Assembly (NCBI RefSeq): GCF_003443655.1
Contig: NZ_CP031941.1
Coordinates: 1,421,501 to 1,485,500 of the forward strand
From: Nostoc sphaeroides
GTDB taxonomy: Bacteria > Cyanobacteriota > Cyanobacteriia > Cyanobacteriales > Nostocaceae
Direction: 5' to 3'
DNA length: 64,000 nucleotides
The position numbers and the translations under genes are program-made. Positions 9,668-18,110 of this stretch are shown here, in pieces. Below the pieces are notes generated by a model. That model did no database searches and was not told where the DNA came from. It was given only the letters and a program-made list of their open reading frames with translations. The number at the start of each line of letters is the position of its first letter. Position 1 is the stretch's first letter.

Positions 9668-9800
9668 CTACCTCTAGCTAGCTTCGCTTGAGCTAGAGGT
9701 TTCTGCATCCTCTAGCTTGTTTTTAGCAAAGTTGCTTTGAGATTTCTGACGCTTCTTCGCCCCTAGTTGCCTCATACTTCCAGCTTGCTTTCGCGCCTTG
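9668..9800 (-). ncRNA. putative omega (right-end) RNA of TnpB
   Basis: Inferred by analogy with characterised TnpB elements, whose guide RNA consists of the 3' end of tnpB, the right-end hairpin and flanking host DNA. Here the scaffold would be transcribed leftward and end at 9668. The guide would be the complement of host positions about 9648-9667 in the DUF2252 gene. The upstream limit is arbitrary. Confidence 0.35.
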
Positions 9801-11020
9801 GTGGATGAAGTAGAGCTAGACGACTCTGCGTCTGCGAGGACAGTTCCTGACCCCGGCAGATTCCCTTTACTCCAATAAAGCATAACCTGGGCAGCAGCAA
9901 TATCTCTATCCTGACGATAACTACAAACACCGCACTCATGTACTCGGATATCGAGTGTTTTCTTGTGCTGGTGTCCACATTTAGGGCAGGTTTGAGAAGG
10001 CTTTACAAGGCGGGTTGGAACCTCGATAAATACACCACCAATTTGTTCTACTTTATATTTGATGGCGTTGCGTAGCATTCCAAATCCAACATCAAGGATA
10101 GACTTATTTAGTCCAGCCTTTTGTTTATGCGAAGAGCCTTTTTTAGGTTTACTAGTCATGTTTTTGACAACTAGAGTTTCAGTTGCCACCATGCTATTAC
10201 TGCGTGTTATTTGTGTGGCAACTTGGTGTACCCAATTTTGGCGTTGGTTAGCAACTTTGCGGTTAAGTTTACTAACCTTTAATTGAGCTTTTTTAAACCG
10301 TCTAGAAGCTTTTATTTTTTTCTTTCTATTCGGCGCACGTTTACGTCTTTTATCCTTAGATGCTTTTTTGATTAGATGTTCTGCATTCCTCAAAAACTTG
10401 GGAGCATCAATTTGTTGGTGATTTTCACCATCAGTAATTGATAAAGCAGATTTACATCCAAAGTCAATACCAATAGCACCACAGGGTAGAATCTCTGGTT
10501 TGAGAGCTTGGTCTAATACATTGACAGTAATTGAGGCGTACCATTTACCATTACGATAAAGAATGGTGCAAGTAGTTGGTTTGCCCCAATATTTAGCCTG
10601 TCCACGCATTTGAATACGCCCAATCTTAGACAGACCCAAATACCCATTCTCTCCGTCTGACTCTAGCTTAAAACCTGCACAATCTGGATAAGTCCATCCC
10701 GAATAATGCCGAATTGATTTAAATCTAGGTCGTTTACCCAATCCCTTAAACCAACGTTCAAAGGCGTAATCAACACGTTTTAAAGTTGCTTGTAGTGCAT
10801 GACTTGGAAGCTCTTTATATTCTAACCAAACTTCTTTAAACGCAGGTAAACAGTTTTGCTGCTCAAAATAATCAACTTTGTGATTATAGATTTTGTACTG
10901 GTTAAATCTGTTGTTTACTGCGGCATTGTACAAGTCCTTGTGGAGCTTTCGGTGATACCGCAATGTTAATTCAGTTTTTTCATTTGGGTATAAACGAAAG
11001 GTCATTCGTCTTGTTGCCAC
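9674..11020 (-). CDS. tnpB: TnpB, RNA-guided endonuclease of IS200/IS605 element
   Basis: The protein has 448 residues, with an N-terminal helical region and a split RuvC nuclease. Asp186 lies in GIDFGCKSALSI, Glu281 in MVATETLVVKNM, and the third acid (Asp371 or Asp373) in RQDRDIAAAQ. A four-Cys zinc ribbon (Cys345, 348, 363, 366) is intact. Family knowledge: TnpB cleaves DNA guided by an RNA made from the element end and helps retain the transposon. The C-terminal 60 residues are low-complexity and rich in Ser, Lys and Glu (ESSSSTSS, ETSSSSEAS). The stop codon lies inside the right-end hairpin, so the gene and the guide-RNA scaffold overlap. Confidence 0.93.
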   Translation of the reverse strand: MATRRMTFRLYPNEKTELTLRYHRKLHKDLYNAAVNNRFNQYKIYNHKVDYFEQQNCLPAFKEVWLEYKELPSHALQATLKRVDYAFERWFKGLGKRPRFKSIRHYSGWTYPDCAGFKLESDGENGYLGLSKIGRIQMRGQAKYWGKPTTCTILYRNGKWYASITVNVLDQALKPEILPCGAIGIDFGCKSALSITDGENHQQIDAPKFLRNAEHLIKKASKDKRRKRAPNRKKKIKASRRFKKAQLKVSKLNRKVANQRQNWVHQVATQITRSNSMVATETLVVKNMTSKPKKGSSHKQKAGLNKSILDVGFGMLRNAIKYKVEQIGGVFIEVPTRLVKPSQTCPKCGHQHKKTLDIRVHECGVCSYRQDRDIAAAQVMLYWSKGNLPGSGTVLADAESSSSTSSTKARKQAGSMRQLGAKKRQKSQSNFAKNKLEDAETSSSSEAS

Positions 11021-11112
11021 AGTATGTTTTTGTTTCCCTTCGACTACGCTCAGGGTAAACCTCCGAAATCTGGTATATTAGTCAGAATACATCAGACACG
11101 GTTACTTGTCAA

Positions 11113-11520
11113 ATGCTTCCTCGCAAAGGGTCACATGCTGTTTTCTCTATTCACTTGCACTTTGTTTTTATTACCAAATATCGCAAACAGGTAATTACTG
11201 CACCAATCCTTGAAAGGATGCATGAGATTTTTGCAAATATTTGCATTAAAACTAATTGTATTTTGATAGAATTCTCAGGTGAACAAGACCACGTTCATTT
11301 GTTGGTAGACTACCATCCAGATAACAATATTTCTGATTTCACTTCTAGTTTAAAGTCTGCTAGTAGTAGGGTTATTCGCAAAGAATTTAAAGAACATATT
11401 GACAAGTTTTACTGGAAACCCCTGTTTTGGTCTAGCTCTTATTATGTTGCGTCAAGTGGAGGCGCACCAATCGACAAATTAAAACAATACATTAAAGATC
11501 AAGATGCGCCAATCGAATAA
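11113..11520 (+). CDS. tnpA: TnpA, Y1 HUH transposase (IS200/IS605)
   Basis: This 135-residue single-domain transposase belongs to the REP-associated tyrosine/IS200 family. The HUH metal motif is HVH at residues 60-62 (GEQDHVHLLVDYHP), and the nucleophile is Tyr126 in LKQYIKDQDAP. The N-terminal HAVFSIHLHFVFITKYRKQ stretch is diagnostic. It excises and inserts the element as single-stranded DNA, recognising the subterminal hairpins. It is divergent from tnpB, with about 90 bp between the starts. That gap contains a short dispersed repeat (cttcgactacgctcaggg). All catalytic residues are present, so the element may be active. Confidence 0.93.
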   Translation: MLPRKGSHAVFSIHLHFVFITKYRKQVITAPILERMHEIFANICIKTNCILIEFSGEQDHVHLLVDYHPDNNISDFTSSLKSASSRVIRKEFKEHIDKFYWKPLFWSSSYYVASSGGAPIDKLKQYIKDQDAPIE

Positions 11521-12460
11521 ATATGGATTGGTTATTTCCACTTCGTTCCAATAACCCGCTCTGATCCCTACCCTACTAAGAGTTGAGGGTAGGGACTGCC
11601 GCGATGCGTTCAAAAGGCATCAGACAAGAACCGTTCTAGGTTGCTAAGTAAGTACACGCAGTTAAATAACACTAACAATCGAGTATTCCAGACTACCTCA
11701 GAACTTCAGCCTGTATCCAGCAGCACCTATTCAGACATTGCTGGGGCTATGAGCAGTTACATTGCCTCAATTCCTAGCATTAAACGCTACAACAATAGTT
11801 ATTATGCTCTTAAAGACATTCGGCTAAAATTAGGTTCAGGCACTGGTAGTCTTGGTAAGTACCGATATTACTTGCTGATTGAGGGGCCAAGTTCAGTAAC
11901 CGACGACGATCGCATTTTGCAGATGAAGCAGGAAGGCAGTAGCGCAGTTGCGATCGCAGTTCCAGGTTTGCTACCAACTTCAGTTTACGGCAATCAAGAA
12001 GGGGCCAGAGTGGCAATCGCTACTAAAGCAATGCTCTCTAATACTGATCCTTTGGTTGGCTACACTACGGTTAATAGCATCCCCTTTATGGTACATGAAA
12101 AATCACCCTACCAAGTGGACTTTGACTATACATTGCTAACTACTAAGTCAAAATTCATGGATGCGATGGGATATGCGGGGAAGGTGGTTGCCAAGAACCA
12201 TGCAATCTCTGATAAAGACTATGATGCTGCGATTATTCCCGTAAGCGTTGATAAAGAAGTGACTGATATTGTCAGTGGTAACAAGGCTGTATTCAAAGAC
12301 GAAATTGTTAACTTTGCGGTAGACTATGCAACTCAAGTTGAGTATGACTACACGAGTTTTGTAAATGCTTATAACCAAGGGGTGATACTCTACTAGTAGC
12401 GCAAGGCAAAAGTCACTCATTCAAAAGACTTTAATTTTGAAGGGGTTGAGAAACGAACCG

Positions 12461-12541
12461 CATTCGCAAAGCGTCTCGCAGAGAAGACGCATACCCCTCC
12501 GGGGAAGCAAGCTACGCGCAGCGTCTCGTCAGAGAAGAACG
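12461..12541. repeat. cluster of small dispersed repeats
   Basis: Several short palindromic modules are chained: cattcgcaaagcgtctcgcag, cccctccgggg, and gctacgcgcagcgtctcgtc. They share cores with the repeats inside hrcA (4645), in the MITE at 7934 and at 17012. They fill most of the gap between the DUF2252 remnant and the DUF1499 gene. Confidence 0.6.
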
Positions 12542-12659
12542 CAAAGGAAGAAAAACTAAGAATGAGTTTAGTCATGATATTTAATGAGACAGACCACTAG
12601 AACACCGATTCAGTATTTAGAGATTGTCTGCTATTCAAACCTTGAGGAGCGAATTTATA

Positions 12660-13151
12660 ATGTTTCGTCTACTAACAGCTTTGGCGCAGCGACTCCTGCG
12701 GAGTCTCGCTTTGGTAATATTGCTAACTTTGATTAATAGTTTAATACTTCCTGCCGCCACTTGGGCTGCCTCTTCTGGTTTGGGAGTTGATAATGGTCAT
12801 CTTAGTTCTTGTCCAGCTTCAGACAACTGTGTTGTTAGTCAAGATGGTGATCCCAAACATGCCATTGACCCAATTGCTTATCATATAGATCGCGATGCAG
12901 CACGAAAAACCTTACTCAAAGCTCTCACCGTTGTTCCACGCACAGAAGTTATAGAACAGACAGATAATTACATCCACGCTCTTTCTAAAAGCCGCATCTT
13001 CAAATTTATTGATGATGTAGAGTTTTATTTCCCTCCTAATGAGTCAGTAATTCATGTGCGATCGGCCGCTCGCGTGGGAGAGTCGGATCTTGGTGTTAAT
13101 CGCAGGCGTTTGGAGCAAATTCGTCTGGCTCTGCGCGATCTAAATATTTGA
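12660..13151 (+). CDS. DUF1499 domain protein, exported
   Basis: From ATG 12660 (GAGGAG ribosome site about 10 bp upstream) the protein has 163 residues. It has a long hydrophobic signal sequence (LALVILLTLINSLILPAATWA), then the DUF1499 core with SSCPASDNCVVSQ and the C-terminal VEFYFPPNESVIHVRSAARVGESDLGVNRRRLEQI. The biochemical function is unknown; family members are small exported proteins in cyanobacteria and plastids. A dispersed repeat (12684-12709) encodes AQRLLRSLA at the boundary between the basic and hydrophobic regions of the signal. An upstream TTG at 12624 is in frame but less likely as a start. Confidence 0.85.
   Translation: MFRLLTALAQRLLRSLALVILLTLINSLILPAATWAASSGLGVDNGHLSSCPASDNCVVSQDGDPKHAIDPIAYHIDRDAARKTLLKALTVVPRTEVIEQTDNYIHALSKSRIFKFIDDVEFYFPPNESVIHVRSAARVGESDLGVNRRRLEQIRLALRDLNI
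12684..12709. repeat. small palindromic repeat within the DUF1499 signal peptide
   Basis: The sequence gcgcagcgactcctgcggagtctcgc is an imperfect palindrome (GACTCC-TGC-GGAGTC core) of the dispersed type common in Nostoc. It lies in frame in the signal-peptide coding region. Confidence 0.6.
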
Positions 13152-13220
13152 TTTTGGCTTGAGTAGCAAGATGTTTAAAACCCACATCTTTCGTAAGGGC
13201 ATGAAAAACCTAACCCCCTA

Positions 13221-13331
13221 ATACCAATTCTGTATGAAGATGCACAGAATATTAAACGAACCGCCAAGTACGCCAAGGACGCCAAGAATAGAGAGTTACT
13301 CATTTAGTGCAGCTTCACATTAAATTGGTAT
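13221..13331. repeat. MITE-like repeat with ATACCAATT ends
   Basis: ATACCAATT and AATTGGTAT form 9-bp perfect inverted ends of a 111-bp unit. The interior contains the module aacgaaccgccaagtacgccaaggacgccaag, which is also found at the urtB-urtC junction (45702-45734). Confidence 0.65.
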
Positions 13332-13445
13332 AACCCTCAACTCGTCGCTCTAAGGGGGAAAATTCAAAGTCTCTCTCCTTAAAGGAAGAGAGAAATAGAA
13401 GTGAGGTTTTCCAGATAACCTGAATTGTCAGGTAGATTAACCGCT

Positions 13446-14222
13446 TCACCTCACCAACTGCGCGGCGGAATTAAAAAATTGACGACACAACCCCTTTGTG
13501 ACTAAAACTGTTGTCAACAAGTTAGCAAAAGCCACCATGAACATAATCAAAATTTCGTAGGATACAGCATCCAGAGGTTTCACACCAGCTAACAACTGTC
13601 CGGTGGTAATTCCTGGTATTGCCACCATACCGATGAGGATCATTTGATTGAGAGTCGGAATCAATCCGGCTCTGATGGCGTCTTTGCGATACTGGCTAAC
13701 TGCTTGCTCGGGTGTTGCGCCTAAGCTCAAATGGGTTTCTATTTCGAGATGGCTGGAATTGATGGTGCTGACAAGACGATCGCCTGCGATCGCAGCTGCA
13801 TTGGTAGCATTACCTAAAACTATCCCTGCTAAGGGAATTATATACTGTGGTTCATACCATCTTTCTGGTTGAATAATCAAGAAGTTGGTGTAAAGCACTG
13901 TCAGGGCGGTACTAATTAAAATTGCACCCCACACTAAAGGCAACACATAAGGAATTTTTTGGCTGATCCGATTTCGTGCGACAATCGCCGTAATTGTCAG
14001 CATTATTGTTAATATCGCCAAAACTGCCCAAGCATTGTCCAAAGCCAAGATGAAATCTAAAATGTATCCCAATACAAGTAGTTGTAAGATGGTTCTCCCA
14101 GTAGCAAGGGCTAAATTTAACTCTAGTCCTAATTTTTCCCAGGCAGATAAACCAATGGCGATCGCCATCAATCCCACAGCAATAGCTAAATCCACGAAAT
14201 CCAGCTTGATCAACTCCTGCAT
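13446..14222 (-). CDS. fetB: UPF0014/FetB-type ABC transporter permease
   Basis: The protein has 258 residues with six to seven hydrophobic segments. The family signatures ATGRTILQLLVLGYIL, PLAGIVLGNATNAAAIAGDR and MVAIPGITTGQLLAG are present. Family knowledge: FetB pairs with the ATPase FetA in a putative iron exporter of the plasma membrane. No fetA gene is adjacent, so the ATPase must be elsewhere. The ATG at 14222 follows AGGAGAT at a good distance; an upstream in-frame start would add 14 residues that do not resemble the family. Confidence 0.82.
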   Translation of the reverse strand: MQELIKLDFVDLAIAVGLMAIAIGLSAWEKLGLELNLALATGRTILQLLVLGYILDFILALDNAWAVLAILTIMLTITAIVARNRISQKIPYVLPLVWGAILISTALTVLYTNFLIIQPERWYEPQYIIPLAGIVLGNATNAAAIAGDRLVSTINSSHLEIETHLSLGATPEQAVSQYRKDAIRAGLIPTLNQMILIGMVAIPGITTGQLLAGVKPLDAVSYEILIMFMVAFANLLTTVLVTKGLCRQFFNSAAQLVR

Positions 14223-14550
14223 GGTTTCTCTATCTCCTGGTATTTTCTTCTCAAAGCAGCCCACACAAGAGGAACTTTGATCCGATGTGTTGGATCTTGG
14301 TTGATATATATCACCTTCATCAATTCAAAATTCAAAAATGGTACAACCTTAACGTGGCAAACACCTAGTATGCTTATTATCTGTAAATTAAATGTGCGGT
14401 AGTTTCTAGCGCCACAGTTTAAGTAAAAACCCTAATAGATGCGTATCTTGGGCGATAGTCTTTTAGTAGCTCCTTTTTGATTAACAATTCAATCAGCAAA
14501 AATTGACTCTCGAAGTGCATCCTTTGTATCTCCCAATAAAATAAGAACTC

Positions 14551-15699
14551 ATGATCCAAAGTGTAAATCCTATCCCTGCCTTTGATATCAAGCAGCAATA
14601 CACCACCATCGAAGCAGAAGTAAGTGCAGCTGTCTTAGAGGTTCTGGCTTCTGGCCGCTATATTGGCGGCCCCTTAGTCGAAGGCTTTGAACAACAGTTT
14701 GCTGCTTATAATACTGTTACTCAATGTGTGGCTTGTAATTCTGGCACTGATGCGCTCTACTTAGCGTTACGAGTCTTGGAAATTGGTGCAGGCGATGAAG
14801 TGATTACAACGCCTTTTACCTTTATTGCTACATCTGAAGTAATTAGCGCCGTGGGTGCAAAGCCTGTTTTCGTTGATATTGACGCTACTACGTTTAATTT
14901 GGATGTGGAGCAAGTAGCGGCGGCGATTACGTCCAAAACTAAAGCGATTATCCCAGTTCACCTATTTGGACAACCTGTGGATATGGCATTATTGATGGCG
15001 ATCGCTCAGTCTCACAATTTGGCAATAATTGAAGATTGCGCTCAGTCTACAGGGGCAATGTGGGCTAATCAAAAAGTAGGAAGCATTGGACATATTGGTT
15101 GCTTTAGTTTCTACCCTACCAAAAATCTTGGTGGTTGCGGCGATGGCGGGGCAATAACGACTAATGACCCTGCGATCGCTACTAAACTGCGAATACTACG
15201 AGATCATGGCAGTAAAGTTAGATATTTACATGAAGAAATCGGTGTAAATAGCCGCTTGGATGCTCTCCAAGCAGCTATTTTGCAAATTAAGCTACGTTAT
15301 TTAGATATTTGGAACAATCGCCGACGAGATATCGCCAACTATTACTACCAGTATCTGTCTCAAGTTCCGGGGATTGTGCCGCCCCAAGAGTTACCTGAGG
15401 GTATTGGGGTATGGAATCAATACACTATTCGCATCTCCGGCGAAGGGCGCAATGGTTCTAGCGCCAAATATCGAGATTGGGTGCGTAGTCAATTGCAAGA
15501 ACAGGGCGTGAGTTCAATGATTTACTATCCCCACCCTTTACATTTGCAGCCAGTTTATCAAAATCTGGGCTATGAAATTGGGGATTTACCAATAGCAGAG
15601 CAAGCTTGCCATGAAGTTATATCCTTGCCTATGTATCCAGAACTGACACAACAACAGCAAGATCAGGTGATTTATGCGCTGAAAGAAGTTATGAGTTAG
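14551..15699 (+). CDS. DegT/DnrJ/EryC1/StrS-family PLP sugar aminotransferase
   Basis: The 382-residue enzyme has the family hallmarks: ASGRYIGGPLVEGFEQQFA near the N-terminus, CNSGTDALYLALR for cofactor phosphate contacts, IEDCAQSTGA with the pyridine-binding Asp, and SFYPTKNLGGCGDGGAI with the Schiff-base Lys. The usual role is amination of a keto-sugar nucleotide in polysaccharide, lipopolysaccharide or glycolipid synthesis. No sugar-nucleotide gene is adjacent, so the substrate is open. The C-terminus runs to within a few bases of a heptanucleotide repeat block. Confidence 0.92.
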   Translation: MIQSVNPIPAFDIKQQYTTIEAEVSAAVLEVLASGRYIGGPLVEGFEQQFAAYNTVTQCVACNSGTDALYLALRVLEIGAGDEVITTPFTFIATSEVISAVGAKPVFVDIDATTFNLDVEQVAAAITSKTKAIIPVHLFGQPVDMALLMAIAQSHNLAIIEDCAQSTGAMWANQKVGSIGHIGCFSFYPTKNLGGCGDGGAITTNDPAIATKLRILRDHGSKVRYLHEEIGVNSRLDALQAAILQIKLRYLDIWNNRRRDIANYYYQYLSQVPGIVPPQELPEGIGVWNQYTIRISGEGRNGSSAKYRDWVRSQLQEQGVSSMIYYPHPLHLQPVYQNLGYEIGDLPIAEQACHEVISLPMYPELTQQQQDQVIYALKEVMS

Positions 15700-15965
15700 G
15701 AGTTTTAATTTTGGAGTTAGGAGTTAGGAGTTAGGAGTTAGGAGTTTTAATTTTGGAGTTAGGAGTTGGGAGGTAGGAGTTTAAAGTTAGGAGTTTGAAG
15801 TTAGGAGTTTAAAGTTTGAAGTTAGGAATGAATAAATCCTTCAACTCATAACTCATCACTCCTAACTCTTAACTCTTAACTCCTAACTCCTAACTCTTAA
15901 CTCTTAACTCCTAACTCCTAACTCTTAACTCTTAACTCCTAACTCCTAACTCTTAACTCTTAACT
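15697..15965. repeat. heptanucleotide repeat arms in inverted orientation
   Basis: The left arm repeats GGAGTTA on the plus strand (15697 to about 15825). The right arm repeats its complement TAACTCC/TAACTCT (about 15842-15965). The block could form a very long hairpin between two convergent genes. The ycf23 stop codon (15946) lies inside the right arm. A similar block is at 22010-22283. Confidence 0.85.
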
Positions 15966-16698
15966 CATTATTTGCAGTCGCTAAGGCTTCTACTAAGCCA
16001 CGCACAGCAGCAATCATTGCTATTTCGCTATTGAGTTGGTTGATGGCGGAACCAACACCAACACCAGCAGCACCAGCCGCGATCGCTAATGGTGCGGTAA
16101 CGTTAGAAATGCCTGAAGCACACAATACTGGTAGTGACACCACACGGGAAATCTCAAAAGCTGCTGCCAAGGTGGGAGCAGCTTTTTCAATTAATCCTAG
16201 TGTTCCAGCGTTAACTGGGTTACTGCTAGTACCGCCTTCGGTTTGGATAATGTCTGCTCCAGCTTTCACCAGTTCTTCTGCTAACTGCACCTGTTGATCT
16301 AGTTCCAAAATGTGGGGAACGGTAACAGATAGGGTAATTTCCGGGAAGAGAGCGCGGGTTTGCTGAGTCAGTGCTAGCACTTCTGGAGCCTCAAAGCGGC
16401 GTCCTTGAGCATAGAAGGAATCGAAATTCCCGATTTCAATTAAATCAGCACCAGCTGCTACAGCTTGCACAAATTTTTCTGGCTCTACTGCTGAAACACA
16501 AACTGGTAAATTTGTCAAACTTTTAGCTAGTTGGACTAAGGCTGCATCGGCGGCAATATCGACAAAAGTAGCACCGCCAAATTCAGCAGCTTTCACGGTA
16601 GCAGCGACGCTAGCGGCGTCGAAGTTATTCAAGCCGCTAATCACTTTCAGGACGCGGCGGTTAGTAAATGCACGTTGGAGTGGGGAATGCATCGTCAT
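15946..16698 (-). CDS. ycf23: Ycf23/DUF561 TIM-barrel protein
   Basis: This 250-residue protein matches the Ycf23 family, conserved in cyanobacteria and red-lineage plastids. It has an alternating beta/alpha pattern with LKVISGLNNF, ADLIEIGNFDSFYAQG, ADIIQTEGGTSS and the phosphate-binding-like AGAAGVGVGSAINQL. It resembles a phosphate-binding TIM barrel, but no activity is established. The last few residues (ELRVKS) are encoded by heptanucleotide repeat DNA, so the native C-terminus was probably replaced or extended by the repeat. Confidence 0.85.
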   Translation of the reverse strand: MTMHSPLQRAFTNRRVLKVISGLNNFDAASVAATVKAAEFGGATFVDIAADAALVQLAKSLTNLPVCVSAVEPEKFVQAVAAGADLIEIGNFDSFYAQGRRFEAPEVLALTQQTRALFPEITLSVTVPHILELDQQVQLAEELVKAGADIIQTEGGTSSNPVNAGTLGLIEKAAPTLAAAFEISRVVSLPVLCASGISNVTAPLAIAAGAAGVGVGSAINQLNSEIAMIAAVRGLVEALATANNELRVKS

Positions 16699-16823
16699 AG
16701 TTTGGCTTTTGAAGCTACGAAAATTAGGTATATTCTACCGTCCCTTAGTTAATCCGGGACTAAATAACTATCGCAGTTGCCAAATCTTGATAGTTTTATC
16801 CTTTTTCTTGGATTAGCGATCGC

Positions 16824-16920
16824 TACAGCGTATTTCAGGTAAATGAGGTACACCCGTAGGGGCATGGCACTGCCATGCCCTTACAATTATCTGTACCTCA
16901 CCAACTTGCAATCTGCTGTA
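16824..16920. mobile_element. 97-bp MITE-like element (TA-flanked, CAGC ends)
   Basis: TA-CAGCGTATTTCAGG ... CAATCTGCTG-TA encloses a palindrome (cgtaggggcatggcactgccatgccc). A copy of identical length, in the opposite orientation, lies at 36650-36746 inside another repeat. There the empty site can be read from sister copies, proving a TA target. The rest of the 500-bp gap up to 17199 holds only short dispersed repeats. Confidence 0.8.
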
Positions 16921-17011
16921 TATTGTAAAATTTTGTTCTTGGAGTTTACTCTGCCAATTCAGCTAGGTATTAAAACAATTCGCAATTCGCAATTCGCAAT
17001 GGGCAACTCTT

Positions 17012-17050
17012 GGAGACGCTAAAAGCGAACGCCCCGCTACGCTAACGCAA
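17012..17050. repeat. small dispersed repeat
   Basis: ggagacgctaaaagcgaacg followed by ccccgctacgctaacgc repeats the cores seen at 4645, 7990, 12461 and 18004. It sits upstream of the methyltransferase gene. Confidence 0.5.
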
Positions 17051-17199
17051 TACGTGAAAGTGAAGGGGATTTAGACCCCGACACAAAACGCGCTGTCTGT
17101 CTTACTGGGGACTTAAACCCCCACCACTTGTTAAATGCAGCATAAATTTAGCAGATCCATCTGTGAAAATAATTAAGTTATTGTTTTCAGGAGGAAGAT

Positions 17200-17988
17200 A
17201 TGACTGAAGAAATAATGGCAAACTTTGACGATAAAGAAATACTTGAACTCTGGGATAATAGAGCTAAAGACTGGGATATTCAAGTTGGCGAAGATGGCGA
17301 CAGCAATCGAATTCTGAACTCAGATCCAGTCCTATGGAGTTTCGCTGGTAATGTTGCAGGATTGTCTGTCCTCGATGCTGGTTGTGGCACAGGATATTTA
17401 GCACGGCAGCTTTGTCTTAAAGGGGCCAGTGTAACTGGTATAGATTTTTCTCCTCAGATGATAGAAATTGCCCAATTCAGAGCTAGCCAAAATAATCTAG
17501 ATATAGATTTTCATTTGGATTCATGCACTGAACTCAAGTCGCTTCCAGATCAACAATTTGATATGATTATCTCGAATTATGTTCTCATGGATTTGCTTGA
17601 TCTCGAAGGAGCAATTAGGGCATTCAATCGTGTTCTGAAGTCTAGTGGTATTGCAATCCTTGTGTTCTCACATCCTTGTTTTCCCCAAGGTAACTCGACG
17701 ACTGTAAATGAAGATGGAACAGTTTTTTATGGTTGGACTTCTTCTTACTTTGAAAGGACACAACATAGCGACCAACCTTGGAACCATTTTACAACACCAT
17801 TTATCTGGTTTCACCGCCCTCTTTCCGATTACTGGAAAGCTTTCAAGGCAGCAGGTTTTTCTGTGGACGAATTTGAAGAACCAAGAATTACCCCAGAGCG
17901 ATACCATCTTGCAGAAAACAATCGGAAGCTATTTAATTCCAAAACACGTCCCTATTCGGTAGTTTTTAAACTCGTGAAGGTTAAATAA
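17200..17988 (+). CDS. class I SAM-dependent methyltransferase
   Basis: The 262-residue protein has a Rossmann-type methyltransferase core. Motif I is VLDAGCGTGYLARQL (about residues 56-70), followed by the acidic strand end VTGIDFSPQMIEIA, motif II QFDMIISNYVLMDL and motif III VLKSSGIAILVFSHPCF. It belongs to the broad Methyltransf_11/25 group; the substrate cannot be inferred. AGGAGGAAGAT directly precedes ATG 17200, an unusually strong ribosome site that fixes the start. The downstream part (WFHRPLSDYWKAFKAAGF) is typical of small-molecule methyltransferases. Confidence 0.88.
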   Translation: MTEEIMANFDDKEILELWDNRAKDWDIQVGEDGDSNRILNSDPVLWSFAGNVAGLSVLDAGCGTGYLARQLCLKGASVTGIDFSPQMIEIAQFRASQNNLDIDFHLDSCTELKSLPDQQFDMIISNYVLMDLLDLEGAIRAFNRVLKSSGIAILVFSHPCFPQGNSTTVNEDGTVFYGWTSSYFERTQHSDQPWNHFTTPFIWFHRPLSDYWKAFKAAGFSVDEFEEPRITPERYHLAENNRKLFNSKTRPYSVVFKLVKVK

Positions 17989-18110
17989 TTCGTAATGACG
18001 CTTGAATACTCGCTACCGCTACGCTAACGTAATTAAGTTTTGTATGTAATGGGAATTTAGACCCATATTTTTAAATATGGGTTCCCTTTCCCCGTGTTTT
18101 TCATACTATC

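Larger units (their letters stand above)
9668..11607 (-). mobile_element. IS200/IS605-family insertion sequence, apparently complete
   Basis: Divergent tnpA (plus) and tnpB (minus) lie between two subterminal hairpins of identical geometry, each a 9-bp stem with an 11-nt loop. One is at 9671-9699 (CCTCTAGCT / AGCTAGAGG) and the other at 11566-11594 (CCCTACCCT / AGGGTAGGG). There are no inverted ends and no target duplication, as expected for this single-strand-transposing family. Read in the tnpB direction, the left end abuts TTGAAC in the host gene, a plausible target sequence. The boundaries were set by restoring the DUF2252 frame and could shift by a base or two. Confidence 0.88.
9077..12396 (+). 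pseudogene. DUF2252 family protein, split by an IS200/IS605 element
   Basis: The 5' part (9077-9667) encodes a signal peptide (hydrophobic core about residues 8-20, cleavage near TQA-AT) and the DUF2252 core LEGDMHLQNLGG...DTTDFDEAYLGPYIWDLRRM. The 3' part resumes at about 11608 (VQKASDKNRSRLLSKYTQL) and ends at 12396. Removing 9668-11607 (1,940 bp) joins ...GVVKDLNE to VQKASDK in frame and gives about 459 residues. The GDxHxxN and DFDEA motifs resemble the catalytic loop and metal site of aminoglycoside-kinase-fold proteins, which is odd in an exported protein. The 5' piece alone now ends at a stop inside the element. Confidence 0.9.
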
